DNA of 12,177 nucleotides from Actinomycetes bacterium (GTDB lineage Bacteria; Actinomycetota; Acidimicrobiia; Acidimicrobiales; Palsa-688). A program made the position numbers and the translations under genes. This document shows positions 5,860 through 12,177 of this stretch, in pieces (the stretch's first letter is position 1; every line of letters begins with the position of its first letter). The stretch covers positions 1-12,177 of the forward strand of contig JAJZWW010000063.1 of the NCBI GenBank assembly GCA_021846485.1. The letters are read 5' to 3'. The notes under the pieces are model-generated. The model was not told where the DNA came from. It saw only the letters and a list, made by a program, of their open reading frames with translations, and did not search any database.

Positions 5860-6468
5860 TCAGGAGAGCCCGGGCGCCCACTCGAGGGGGTCCAGCACGG
5901 CCGGGCCGGCCTCGATCAGGCGGACCAGCTCGCCCTCGCCCACCGGGCGCCCCCCCCAGGCATCGACCCCCACGTTGAGCTGGCGGCCGGCCTGGCGCCA
6001 GCGATCGTGGACGTGGCCGTGGAGGAGCCACGCCCCCCGGTCGAGCGGTCGGTGGGCGCCGAAGCGTTCGTGGTCGCGTGAGTCGCCGTGGTAGGGGAAG
6101 TGGTGGGCGAGGACCTGGTGTCCTCCGACGGTGAGCTCCACCGGACCCTCGACCACTTCGGCGAAGCCGGCCTCGCGGTAGCGCCGGGTCCATCCCTCGG
6201 CCCCCTTGCACTGGCCGGCCCAGCAGCGGTCGTGGTTGCCCGGGACGAGCAGCTTGCGCCCGCCGAGGCGCGCGACCGTCGGCAGGGTCTGGTCGATCCG
6301 GCCGAGGGCGAAGTCGCCGAGCACCCAGACGGTGTCCTCCGCGGCGACGGTGGCGTTCCAGGCGGCGACCAGAGCCTCGTCCATCTCCTCGGGCCCGGCG
6401 AAGGGCCGCCCCGTGTAGGCGATGATGTTGGCGTGCCCGAGGTGGAGATCGGCCGTGAACCAGAGCAT
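5860..6468 (-). CDS. Calcineurin-like metallophosphoesterase
   Basis: The 202-residue protein carries the full set of dimetal phosphoesterase motifs: ADLHLGH (Asp7, His9), VLGDFALGR (Asp52), VPGNHDR (Asn78, His79), HHFPYHG (His122/His123) and GHVHDR (His152, His154). These ligands hold two metal ions for phosphoester hydrolysis in the cytoplasm. The length is normal for a compact, single-domain member, with no signal peptide or membrane segment. The substrate cannot be told; members act on nucleotides, nucleic acids or phosphoproteins. GAGGA lies 8 bases before the ATG at 6468 and fixes the start. The gene converges with the radical SAM gene, leaving 65 bp between stops, and follows the oxidoreductase gene on the same strand after 56 bp, so it may be read through from that operon. 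Confidence 0.88.
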   Translation of the reverse strand: MLWFTADLHLGHANIIAYTGRPFAGPEEMDEALVAAWNATVAAEDTVWVLGDFALGRIDQTLPTVARLGGRKLLVPGNHDRCWAGQCKGAEGWTRRYREAGFAEVVEGPVELTVGGHQVLAHHFPYHGDSRDHERFGAHRPLDRGAWLLHGHVHDRWRQAGRQLNVGVDAWGGRPVGEGELVRLIEAGPAVLDPLEWAPGLS

Positions 6469-6524
6469 GTCGGTGGTCCTCGGCGGGTGGTCCCGAGTCC
6501 CGGTGGACCACACCGTAGGACGGC

Positions 6525-8585
6525 TCACACCCCCAGGCACAGCCGCCACGAGTCGAGCACCGCGTTGGCGATCGACCGCGAGCACACCGCGTCGCCGACC
6601 CGCCAGCACACGAAGCCTCCGTCGGGCGGCTCCGGCTGCGGGCCACCGGCCAGGAGCGCGGCCTGGTCGACAGCCCCGCGATTGGCGGAGCGGCCGGCCA
6701 GCTGCCGGTAGAGCTCGTCGTTGGGCGTGGTCCCGGCCTCGACGACCACCGCGTCGCAGCGCCGCTCGACCCGGCCCCGCCCGTACTCGTTGACGAGCAC
6801 GGCGACCAGCTCGGCCCCGTCCCGGCGGACGGCCACCAGCCGCCGGCAGGCCACCAGCTCCACCCCGGAGTCACCGAGGACCTCCAGGTATCCCGCCAGG
6901 GTGGTGACCCCCACGTCGGGCCCGACCTCCCGGTAAGGGGTCGCGACGGCCACTTCAGCCCCGGCGCGCGCCAGGCGCTCGGCGGCGTCGAGAGCGGCGT
7001 GGGCGCCGGACTCGTCGAAGACCAGCACCCGCCCGGAGGGAGCCGCCGACCCGTCCAGGACCTCCCATGCCGGGATGGTCAGGTCCATGCCGGATCCGAG
7101 CTCGACGCCGGCCGGGAGGCCGCCGGTGGCCACGACCACCACCTCCGGGTCGAGGGCCACCACGTCGCCCGCCTCGACGAGCTCACCGGTGAGGATCCCG
7201 ACCCCGAGGCGCCGGCACTCGGCCTCCCGCCAGTCGACTGTGCCGATCAGGTCCCGCCGGCGCTCCGAGCGCGCCGCGAGGCGGACCTGGCCCCCGAGCG
7301 CCGGCGCGGCCTCCAGCAGGCTCACCTCGTGGCCTCGCTCGGCGAGGACCCGGGCCGCCTCCAGGCCGCCGGGCCCGCCGCCGACGACCACGCAGCGGCG
7401 GCGCCGGGAGGCCACCGGGATCTCGTCTGGGTGCACCAGCTCCCGGCCGACCGACGGGTTGTGGACGCAGTGCGCCGGCTCACCTCGGTAGATCGCGTCC
7501 AGGCACTCGCTGGCGCCGACGCAGGGACGCACCTCGGCCTCCCGGCCGGACGCCACCTTGGCGACCAGGCGGGGCTCGGCGATCTGCGCCCGGGTCATGC
7601 CGACCAGGTCGACCATCCCCTCGGTGAGGGCCCAGCGGGCGGTGGCGACGTCCCGGATGCCGCCGGCGTGCATGACCGGCAGCCCCGGCAGGGCTCGGCG
7701 CACCCCCGCGGCCGTCGCCAGGTGGGGGGCTGCCGGCCGGCCCATCGGGGGGATGACCGCGGCGAGGCCCGCCTCGGTGTCGATCCGGCCGTGGATCACG
7801 CTCACCCACTGCACGCCGGCGTCCACGAGCCGCCTCAGGACCTCCACTCCCCGGGCGAGGTCCACGCCACCGGCGTCGCCCTCGTCGACCGCCATGCGCA
7901 CGCCGAGCAGGCAATCGGACCCGAGGGCCGCCCGGACAGCCCGGACCACCGCGAGAGGGAACGCCGAGCAGGCGTCGAGGTCCCCCCCGAGGGCGTCGGT
8001 GCGCCGGTTGGTGAGCGGTGACCAGAAGCCGTCGAGGAGGTGACCGTACGCCTCGAGCTCGACGCCGTCGAGGCCCGCGGCCCGGCACCGCTCGGCCGCC
8101 GCGGCGAACTCCGCGGTGATGCGCTCCAGGTCAGCCGGCTCGGCCTCCTTGGGGACCGCCCGGTGCGCGGCCTCCCGCAGCGGGGACGCCGCGACGAGCG
8201 GCAGCCAGTCCCCGCTGCGGTTGGAGCTGCGCCGGCCGAGATGGGTGAGCTGGCAGGTGAGCGCGGCGCCGGCGCCGTGCACCGCCTCGGCGAGCTCGGC
8301 GAGCCACGGGACCGCTTCGTCACGATAGAGGTGCAGGTTGCCGAAGGCCGAAGGGCTGTCACGGGAGACCACCGCCGACCCGCCGACCATGGTCATCGCC
8401 ACTCCCCCGCGGGCCTTGGCCGCGTGGTACGCGCGGTAGCGGGCCTTGGGGAGCCCGTCCTCGGCGTAGGCCGGTTCGTGGGAGGTGCTCACCACCCGGT
8501 TGCGCAGCCGCAGCCCGGCCAGGTCGAACGGCTCCAGCAGCGGGTCCCCGCCCGCACCACCCGGCTCGTGAGCGTCGCGCACCAC
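6525..8585 (-). CDS. NADH:flavin oxidoreductase, Old Yellow Enzyme / FAD fusion (demethylase or dienoyl-CoA reductase type)
   Basis: The 686-residue protein has the layout of 2,4-dienoyl-CoA reductase and trimethylamine dehydrogenase. A TIM-barrel FMN domain (about 15-340) includes RNRVVSTSHEPAYAEDG, QLTHLGRRSS, YGHLLDGFWSPLTNRR and HAGGI. An Fe-S segment and an FAD/NAD(P)-binding domain (about 395-686) with VVVGGGPGGLEAARVLAERG (glycines 402-407) follow. The STSHEPAY start and AVVSRDSPSAFGNLHLY resemble flavoenzymes annotated as N-methylproline or dimethylglycine demethylase subunits, so a methylated-amine substrate is a reasonable guess. The cluster motif is Cys355-x5-Cys361-x11-Cys373 (CVGASEC); the usual second Cys of CxxCxxC is Ala358. 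The GTG at 8585 has AGGG 7 bases upstream; a second GTG at 8582 is the alternative. It begins 8 bp after the MFS stop and is almost surely co-transcribed with that gene. The enzyme class is firm and the substrate uncertain. Confidence 0.9.
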   Translation of the reverse strand: MVRDAHEPGGAGGDPLLEPFDLAGLRLRNRVVSTSHEPAYAEDGLPKARYRAYHAAKARGGVAMTMVGGSAVVSRDSPSAFGNLHLYRDEAVPWLAELAEAVHGAGAALTCQLTHLGRRSSNRSGDWLPLVAASPLREAAHRAVPKEAEPADLERITAEFAAAAERCRAAGLDGVELEAYGHLLDGFWSPLTNRRTDALGGDLDACSAFPLAVVRAVRAALGSDCLLGVRMAVDEGDAGGVDLARGVEVLRRLVDAGVQWVSVIHGRIDTEAGLAAVIPPMGRPAAPHLATAAGVRRALPGLPVMHAGGIRDVATARWALTEGMVDLVGMTRAQIAEPRLVAKVASGREAEVRPCVGASECLDAIYRGEPAHCVHNPSVGRELVHPDEIPVASRRRRCVVVGGGPGGLEAARVLAERGHEVSLLEAAPALGGQVRLAARSERRRDLIGTVDWREAECRRLGVGILTGELVEAGDVVALDPEVVVVATGGLPAGVELGSGMDLTIPAWEVLDGSAAPSGRVLVFDESGAHAALDAAERLARAGAEVAVATPYREVGPDVGVTTLAGYLEVLGDSGVELVACRRLVAVRRDGAELVAVLVNEYGRGRVERRCDAVVVEAGTTPNDELYRQLAGRSANRGAVDQAALLAGGPQPEPPDGGFVCWRVGDAVCSRSIANAVLDSWRLCLGV

Positions 8586-8593
8586 GCGAGACC

Positions 8594-9832
8594 CTACCGG
8601 TCGGCGCCGGCTCGACCCGATCGCTGCCGGCCCGAGGCGCCCTCGAGGGCCACGAGCGCGCCGACCGCGGCGGCGAGGGTGAGGCCCGAGAAGCCGGCGA
8701 GGCCGACCAGCGGGCCGGTGGCGTCGATCAAGAACCCGAGCGAGACGAGGACCACCGCGATCGCCGAGTAGCCGACCAGGTAGAACGCCGCCGAGCTCCG
8801 GCCCCGCTCCCCCGCCGGCGACGCGTCCAGGAGCATCGCCTGGCTCGCCCGGTGGGCGAGCCCCTGGCCGGCCCCGACCACCGCCGACGCGGCGAGGAGC
8901 AGCGCCGCGTCCCGGGTCCAGAGGGCGACCGGCAGGGCGCCCATGCCGGCACCGAAGGCCACCAGCCCCACCCGGCTCGCCCGGTGGGGCTCCAGGCGGC
9001 GGCTGAGCAGCTGGGCGGCGGCGGAGAACACGAACACCTCGAAGACGATCGCCGCGCCGGCGACCGGGCGGTGGGTGCGCAGGATCAGGTCGGCGAAGGT
9101 CGGACCGAGAGCGAAGAACATCGCCGCGCCGACCCACCCGGCGGAGAAGATCAGCGTGGCCCGGGCGAAGACCCCTCGCAGGGCGGGGGCCACCCCGGGC
9201 CGGCGGAGGCGGCCGAGGCGCTCCAGGACCGACGGACCCCTCCCCGGAACGGAGCCGCCGCCCGCACCCCCGGGGAGCGCCCACACCCCGGCGAGGGCGA
9301 CCAGCAGGACCGGCAGGGAGGCCAGGTAGACCAGGCGGTCGGGCAACGGGAGGTACTCGACGAACAGCCCGCTCACGATCGGCCCGACGGCGAGGCCGAC
9401 GACGGTGGCGGCCGACGCGACCGTCGACGCCCGGTCCACGTCGCCGCCGGGCTCGAGGTCGGCGAGGGCGGCCGGGCCCGCACCGGTCACCGCGCCGCTC
9501 GCCAGGCCGCTCAGGGCCCGGGCGACGACCAGGACCGGCACCGCTCCGGAGACGGCGAAGCACGCCACGCTGGCCACCCCGGCGGCGAGGCCCGGCACGA
9601 GCACCGCCCGCCTCCCGAACAGGTCCGAGGCCTGGCCGGCGACTCCCAGGGTGGCCGCCACGGTGACCACGTAGACCGCGAAGACGATCGTGAGCACCCC
9701 GGTCGAGAAGTGGTCGGCGTGCTGGTAGTGGCGGTACAGCGGGGTGGGCAGGTTGGCCGCGGCCAGTACCGCGGCGACGGCGAACGCCACCCCCGCGAAC
9801 CGCGAGCGGGACCCGACCGTACCGGCGGTCAT
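8594..9832 (-). CDS. MFS transporter
   Basis: This protein of about 412 residues has a long series of hydrophobic segments consistent with the usual 12 helices in two halves. The MFS motif A, GQASDLFGRRAVLVPG, sits between helices 2 and 3. Other hydrophobic stretches include VAFAVAAVLAAANLPTPLY at the start and AFYLVGYSAIAVVLVSLGFL near the end, with a loop rich in Gly and Arg after helix 6 (PGGAGGGSVPGRG). MFS proteins move small solutes across the cytoplasmic membrane using ion gradients; direction and substrate cannot be read here. The adjacent flavoenzyme, 8 bp downstream in the same operon, suggests uptake of its substrate or export of its product or a related toxic compound. I chose the ATG at 9832; the GTG at 9844 would add four residues. 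Confidence 0.88.
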   Translation of the reverse strand: MTAGTVGSRSRFAGVAFAVAAVLAAANLPTPLYRHYQHADHFSTGVLTIVFAVYVVTVAATLGVAGQASDLFGRRAVLVPGLAAGVASVACFAVSGAVPVLVVARALSGLASGAVTGAGPAALADLEPGGDVDRASTVASAATVVGLAVGPIVSGLFVEYLPLPDRLVYLASLPVLLVALAGVWALPGGAGGGSVPGRGPSVLERLGRLRRPGVAPALRGVFARATLIFSAGWVGAAMFFALGPTFADLILRTHRPVAGAAIVFEVFVFSAAAQLLSRRLEPHRASRVGLVAFGAGMGALPVALWTRDAALLLAASAVVGAGQGLAHRASQAMLLDASPAGERGRSSAAFYLVGYSAIAVVLVSLGFLIDATGPLVGLAGFSGLTLAAAVGALVALEGASGRQRSGRAGADR

Positions 9833-9844
9833 CGCGGTCGCCAC

Positions 9845-10242
9845 CCCGGCGATCCCCGCACCGGCTCCCCCACCCCGCCCCGAGCGCTACGCCGGCCCCA
9901 CCTCCCCACAGCCCGGTCCGTCCGCTCGAACGGCACGGGAGGATCGCGCCGGGTGCGCCTTTCCCCCTCTCGGGGAGCCCGATCGATCCGGGCCCGGGGA
10001 TCGCAATCCGCCCCGGTCATCGGCGCGCGGGCCGCGCCTGGACAGACGGTGAGCACACCGAGCCCAAGCTACCGGGGAGAAACTTGCCCGCTGGGCCCCA
10101 CCCCGTCCCGGGGCACCACGAGCGACCTCGACCCGTTCCCTAACCTGGAGGCGCAGGCGCCGGGAGCACCCCAGCAGCATCGAGGGTCGGTCCGCGCCCC
10201 GCCACGCCCCACCCCGGGCAGCTCGACGAGGAGGAAGACGCT
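9845..10242. other. 398-bp divergent intergenic region
   Basis: No convincing gene lies here. It separates the MFS transporter (minus) from the secreted protein (plus) and should hold both promoters. An imperfect dyad, CGATCC (9984-9989) and GGATCG (9998-10003) around GGGCCCGG, is the only notable symmetry and could be an operator. TAACCT at 10141-10146 fits a TAnnnT -10 box for the plus-strand gene, giving a leader of about 90 bases. I see no -35 box, RNA gene or repeat. Confidence 0.5.
10229..10235 (+). promoter_or_regulatory. Strong ribosome binding site fixing the secreted-protein start
   Basis: AGGAGGA, nearly the full Shine-Dalgarno consensus, ends 7 bases before the GTG at 10243. It supports this start even though it gives an unusually long region before the signal sequence. 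Confidence 0.75.
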
Positions 10243-11271
10243 GTGCCCGCAACGATTCGACGCTCCACCGGAGCCCGCCGGCAGCTACCCGACCGGCCGG
10301 AGCACCAGAGGGCCGGCGGCGGACGGACCCCCCGCAGCGCGGGGCGGTCCCAGCCGTGGCGGCGGGTCGTCGCCCGCTCGGAGCTCGCCGCGGGCATCGT
10401 CGCGCTGGCGTTCGCCGCGGCGGCCTGCGGAACCTCGGCGGGGGCGGCCCACCACGCTTCGGGGTCGAACGGCCGGGGCGCCACGACGAGCTCCACCTCG
10501 ACCAGCACGACCGTTCCGGCCAGTGCCCCGACGACCTCCGCTGCCACGGGCGGCTCGACGACCTCGACGACCTCGACGACCTCGACCGGCTCGACGGCCG
10601 GCGCCTCGAGCTGGCCGGCGCTCGTCGCCGAGGCGATGGCCTCGGTCAGGGGCCGCACCAACGTGCCCCTCGAAGCCCCCCGCCAGCTGCCCGGGCAGGG
10701 CGGCTACGGGCCCAACTCGGCGACCGTGCAGGTCGACGCCGGCTCCTACGAGGTCGGCCTCTACCACTGCCCGTCGGCGCTCCCGGTGGGCGACAAGGGG
10801 ATCGGGACCGGCAGCTGCGGCGCGCTGGACAACTACTTCGGCGGCTTCGGCGGCCGGGCCTACACGAGTGACGCTGCGGCGACCGCCGCGCTCGCCTCCG
10901 ACGCCAGCGGCAACCCCGCACCCACCGGCTGCCCGACCGCCACTACCGTCGAACTGCAAACGGGCATCGCCGCTGCCGTCCACTCCGGCGGCGCCGGGCC
11001 CTGCGAGGTCACCTGGGAAGAAGGCAAGTGGCACTTCGAGCTGACCGGCGACCTCTCCGGGTGGCGCGCGATCGCCGCCCCGATGGTCTCGTACCTGGAC
11101 CACCACCTCCTGCCCGAGACCCGCGGGGACTTCTCCGCCGACCTGGCCCCCGACGGCCAGCACACCGGGCTCGCCTGGACCGACGGCCGCTACGTGCACA
11201 CCGCCAGCAGCTACCACGGGGCGCTCGCCGCGCTCTCCCTGGCGGTCAACACCGCCGTCTACCCGGGCTGA
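10243..11271 (+). CDS. Secreted protein, probable lipoprotein, function unknown
   Basis: I do not recognise this 342-residue protein. It begins with about 45 polar, Arg-rich residues, then a hydrophobic stretch (LAAGIVALAFAAAAC) ending at Cys62, which looks like a lipoprotein signal with a weak lipobox (Ala-Ala-Ala-Cys). A Ser/Thr/Gly/Ala-rich linker (about 63-122) follows, as in many surface-anchored actinobacterial lipoproteins. The globular part (about 123-342) holds four Cys in YHCPS, GSCGA, TGCPT and GPCEV, which could form two disulfides outside the cell. Near the end are LAWTDGRYVHTASSYHGALA and a hydrophobic tail. The start is supported by the Shine-Dalgarno sequence; the long n-region is odd for an exported protein. 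It stands alone, divergent from the MFS gene and convergent with the zinc-ribbon gene. No function can be given. Confidence 0.78.
   Translation: MPATIRRSTGARRQLPDRPEHQRAGGGRTPRSAGRSQPWRRVVARSELAAGIVALAFAAAACGTSAGAAHHASGSNGRGATTSSTSTSTTVPASAPTTSAATGGSTTSTTSTTSTGSTAGASSWPALVAEAMASVRGRTNVPLEAPRQLPGQGGYGPNSATVQVDAGSYEVGLYHCPSALPVGDKGIGTGSCGALDNYFGGFGGRAYTSDAAATAALASDASGNPAPTGCPTATTVELQTGIAAAVHSGGAGPCEVTWEEGKWHFELTGDLSGWRAIAAPMVSYLDHHLLPETRGDFSADLAPDGQHTGLAWTDGRYVHTASSYHGALAALSLAVNTAVYPG
10555..10581 (+). repeat. Three tandem 9-bp repeats in the lipoprotein linker
   Basis: TCGACGACC is repeated exactly three times (10555-10563, 10564-10572, 10573-10581), with a degenerate fourth unit to 10590. 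It encodes Ser-Thr-Thr triplets in the linker between the membrane anchor and the folded domain. Slippage would change linker length in frame. Confidence 0.85.
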
Positions 11272-11431
11272 GCCTCCGGCACCGGCAAGCCCACTACACC
11301 ACCAGCCCCATCACCGCGGCGCGCTGGCTGCGCAGCGTCGGCGTCAGCCTGCGACCAGGCCGACGACCCCGAGATGGCTGATCACCGCACAGCCCCCGCC
11401 GGCCGCGCAACGCGGGTGAGGCCAGGCCGGT

Positions 11432-12037
11432 TCAGCTCCCGTCGAGATCTCCCAGCGCCTCGCTCAACGCGCTGAACGCGCCGTCGAGACGCTTCTGACG
11501 ACGGCGGTCGTCCTCATGGTTGGCCTCCGCTGCCACACAACCAATCAGCTCGTCGAGGTCCTCGGCGTCGACGTCGAGGAACGCGCCAGGTCGGTCAGGG
11601 TCGGCCCCGTCCGGGTCGGCCCTCGCCGCGAAGACCATCCGCTCGCAGTCGGTGCCCAACAACCGCAGGTCCCGCAGAACGACCATCACCTCGTCGGAGA
11701 CCCGCACCTCCGGCTTGGTGGATCGGGACCCGCCGCCACGAGGACGGCGCAAGTCGGCATAGGAGCCCTCCCAGCCAGAGATCACCCCCTCGTCCCCACA
11801 CGAGTCGCAGCGCCACTCGATGGGCGCCGGCAGATCAGCCCGGAACACCACCATCCGCCCACGACACCGCTTGCGTCCCGGCCGGCGCCCACAACCCAGC
11901 GCGCTCACCCATGCCAACCCAGCCGGCCCGGCCGTCGCCGCCCGCACCACCGCAGTGAGGTGCTCGGCCATCCGCACCGCAGGCCCCGGGGCGTCATCGG
12001 GCATCTCCAAGAAGTGGTGCAGGTCGGAGACGAACAC
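11432..12037 (-). CDS. Hypothetical protein with possible zinc ribbon
   Basis: I cannot assign a function to this 201-residue protein. It starts MFVSDLHHFLEMPDDAPGPA, continues through a short helical part (VRMAEHLTAVVRAATA), and then has Cys49-x8-Cys58 (CGRRPGRKRC) and Cys77-x2-Cys80 (CDSC) around a beta segment (MVVFRADLPAPIEWR), a pattern that could bind one zinc ion. The C-terminal half is Asp/Arg/Glu-rich and probably helical. The start and CDSCGDEGVISGWEGS seem familiar from hypothetical proteins of related actinobacteria, but that is memory and not a search result. The GTG at 12037 has AAGG 9 bases upstream; an in-frame ATG at 12127 would add 30 residues that overlap the gene upstream. 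It lies 49 bp after that gene on the same strand and may share its operon. Confidence 0.7.
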   Translation of the reverse strand: MFVSDLHHFLEMPDDAPGPAVRMAEHLTAVVRAATAGPAGLAWVSALGCGRRPGRKRCRGRMVVFRADLPAPIEWRCDSCGDEGVISGWEGSYADLRRPRGGGSRSTKPEVRVSDEVMVVLRDLRLLGTDCERMVFAARADPDGADPDRPGAFLDVDAEDLDELIGCVAAEANHEDDRRRQKRLDGAFSALSEALGDLDGS

Positions 12038-12086
12038 GGCTGACGACCTTAGTGGTCCTCCGCGGAAGTTCTCGCGTGAAAGCGGG

Positions 12087-12177
12087 TCAGCGATCTGGCA
12101 GGCGATCCGACCAGGCGGTGGGATCACCCAGGTAGAGCCCGCAGGCGCAGTCGAGGGCGTCTTCGGGGGTGCCGGTG
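12087..12177 (-). CDS. C-terminal end of an unidentified gene
   Basis: A minus-strand frame enters from the right edge and ends at TGA (12087-12089). The 29 visible residues include EDALDCACGLYLGDPTAW and end SDRLPDR. They contain a CxC pair, and codon use matches the neighbours. The piece is too short to identify. It was chosen over the overlapping N-terminal extension of the next gene because it leaves a normal 49-bp spacing to the GTG at 12037, which has its own ribosome-binding candidate. Confidence 0.5.
   Translation of the reverse strand, partial: TGTPEDALDCACGLYLGDPTAWSDRLPDR

Noticed and set aside
8586..9563. N-terminal extension of the flavoenzyme through the MFS gene
   Set aside because: The upstream 326 codons are an out-of-frame reading of the MFS gene; the FMN domain begins normally just after the GTG at 8585.
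8852..11044. 730-codon plus-strand open frame spanning the MFS gene, the intergenic region and part of the lipoprotein gene
   Set aside because: It crosses two well-supported genes in other frames and reads as Arg/Pro/Gly-rich nonsense; the lipoprotein gene uses a different frame with its own Shine-Dalgarno.
11272..11431. Gene or terminator in the 160-bp gap between convergent genes
   Set aside because: No frame with a start signal and plausible composition, and only weak dyads.

Overview
The window is very GC-rich, uses almost only G/C-ending codons and contains several GTG starts. Its protein types fit a high-GC actinobacterium, perhaps Acidimicrobiia or a relative. That placement is inferred from composition and remembered family resemblance; no rRNA or other phylogenetic marker is present. 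I found no tRNA, rRNA, CRISPR array, transposase, integrase or phage gene.

Layout. (1) 1-631, minus: the N-terminal part of a SWIM zinc-finger protein, probably a SNF2/HepA-type helicase, cut by the left edge. (2) 721-2124, minus: an SBP56-family selenium-binding protein/methanethiol oxidase. (3) 2274-2933, minus: a NifU-like (NfuA-type) Fe-S carrier. (4) 2977-4224, plus: an ATP-grasp ligase with an L-amino-acid-ligase-type C-terminus, divergent from the Fe-S gene across only 43 bp. (5) 4278-4359: a 19-bp perfect inverted repeat enclosing a smaller hairpin. (6) 4382-5794, plus: a radical SAM protein with a C-terminal CCSEP motif, a Cys-containing relative of the CUAEP/CCAEP-tail radical SAM (seleno)proteins. 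(7) 5860-6468, minus: a calcineurin-like phosphoesterase. (8) 6525-8585 and 8594-9832, minus: a two-gene operon of an MFS transporter followed by an Old-Yellow-Enzyme/FAD oxidoreductase of the N-methyl-amine demethylase/dienoyl-CoA reductase type. (9) 10243-11271, plus: a secreted, probably lipidated protein of unknown function. (10) 11432-12037, minus: a conserved-looking protein with a possible zinc ribbon, preceded at 12087-12177 by the C-terminal end of another minus-strand gene.

The most interesting block is 721-5794. It combines a selenium/sulfur-handling protein, an Fe-S carrier, an ATP-grasp ligase and a radical SAM enzyme whose tail motif has selenocysteine in relatives. The ligase and radical SAM gene are consecutive on one strand and separated by a strong hairpin, so they may form an uncharacterised biosynthetic or modification pathway, with the Fe-S carrier possibly supplying clusters. 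This linkage is inference from gene order. The MFS/flavoenzyme operon more plausibly takes up and demethylates or reduces a small molecule.
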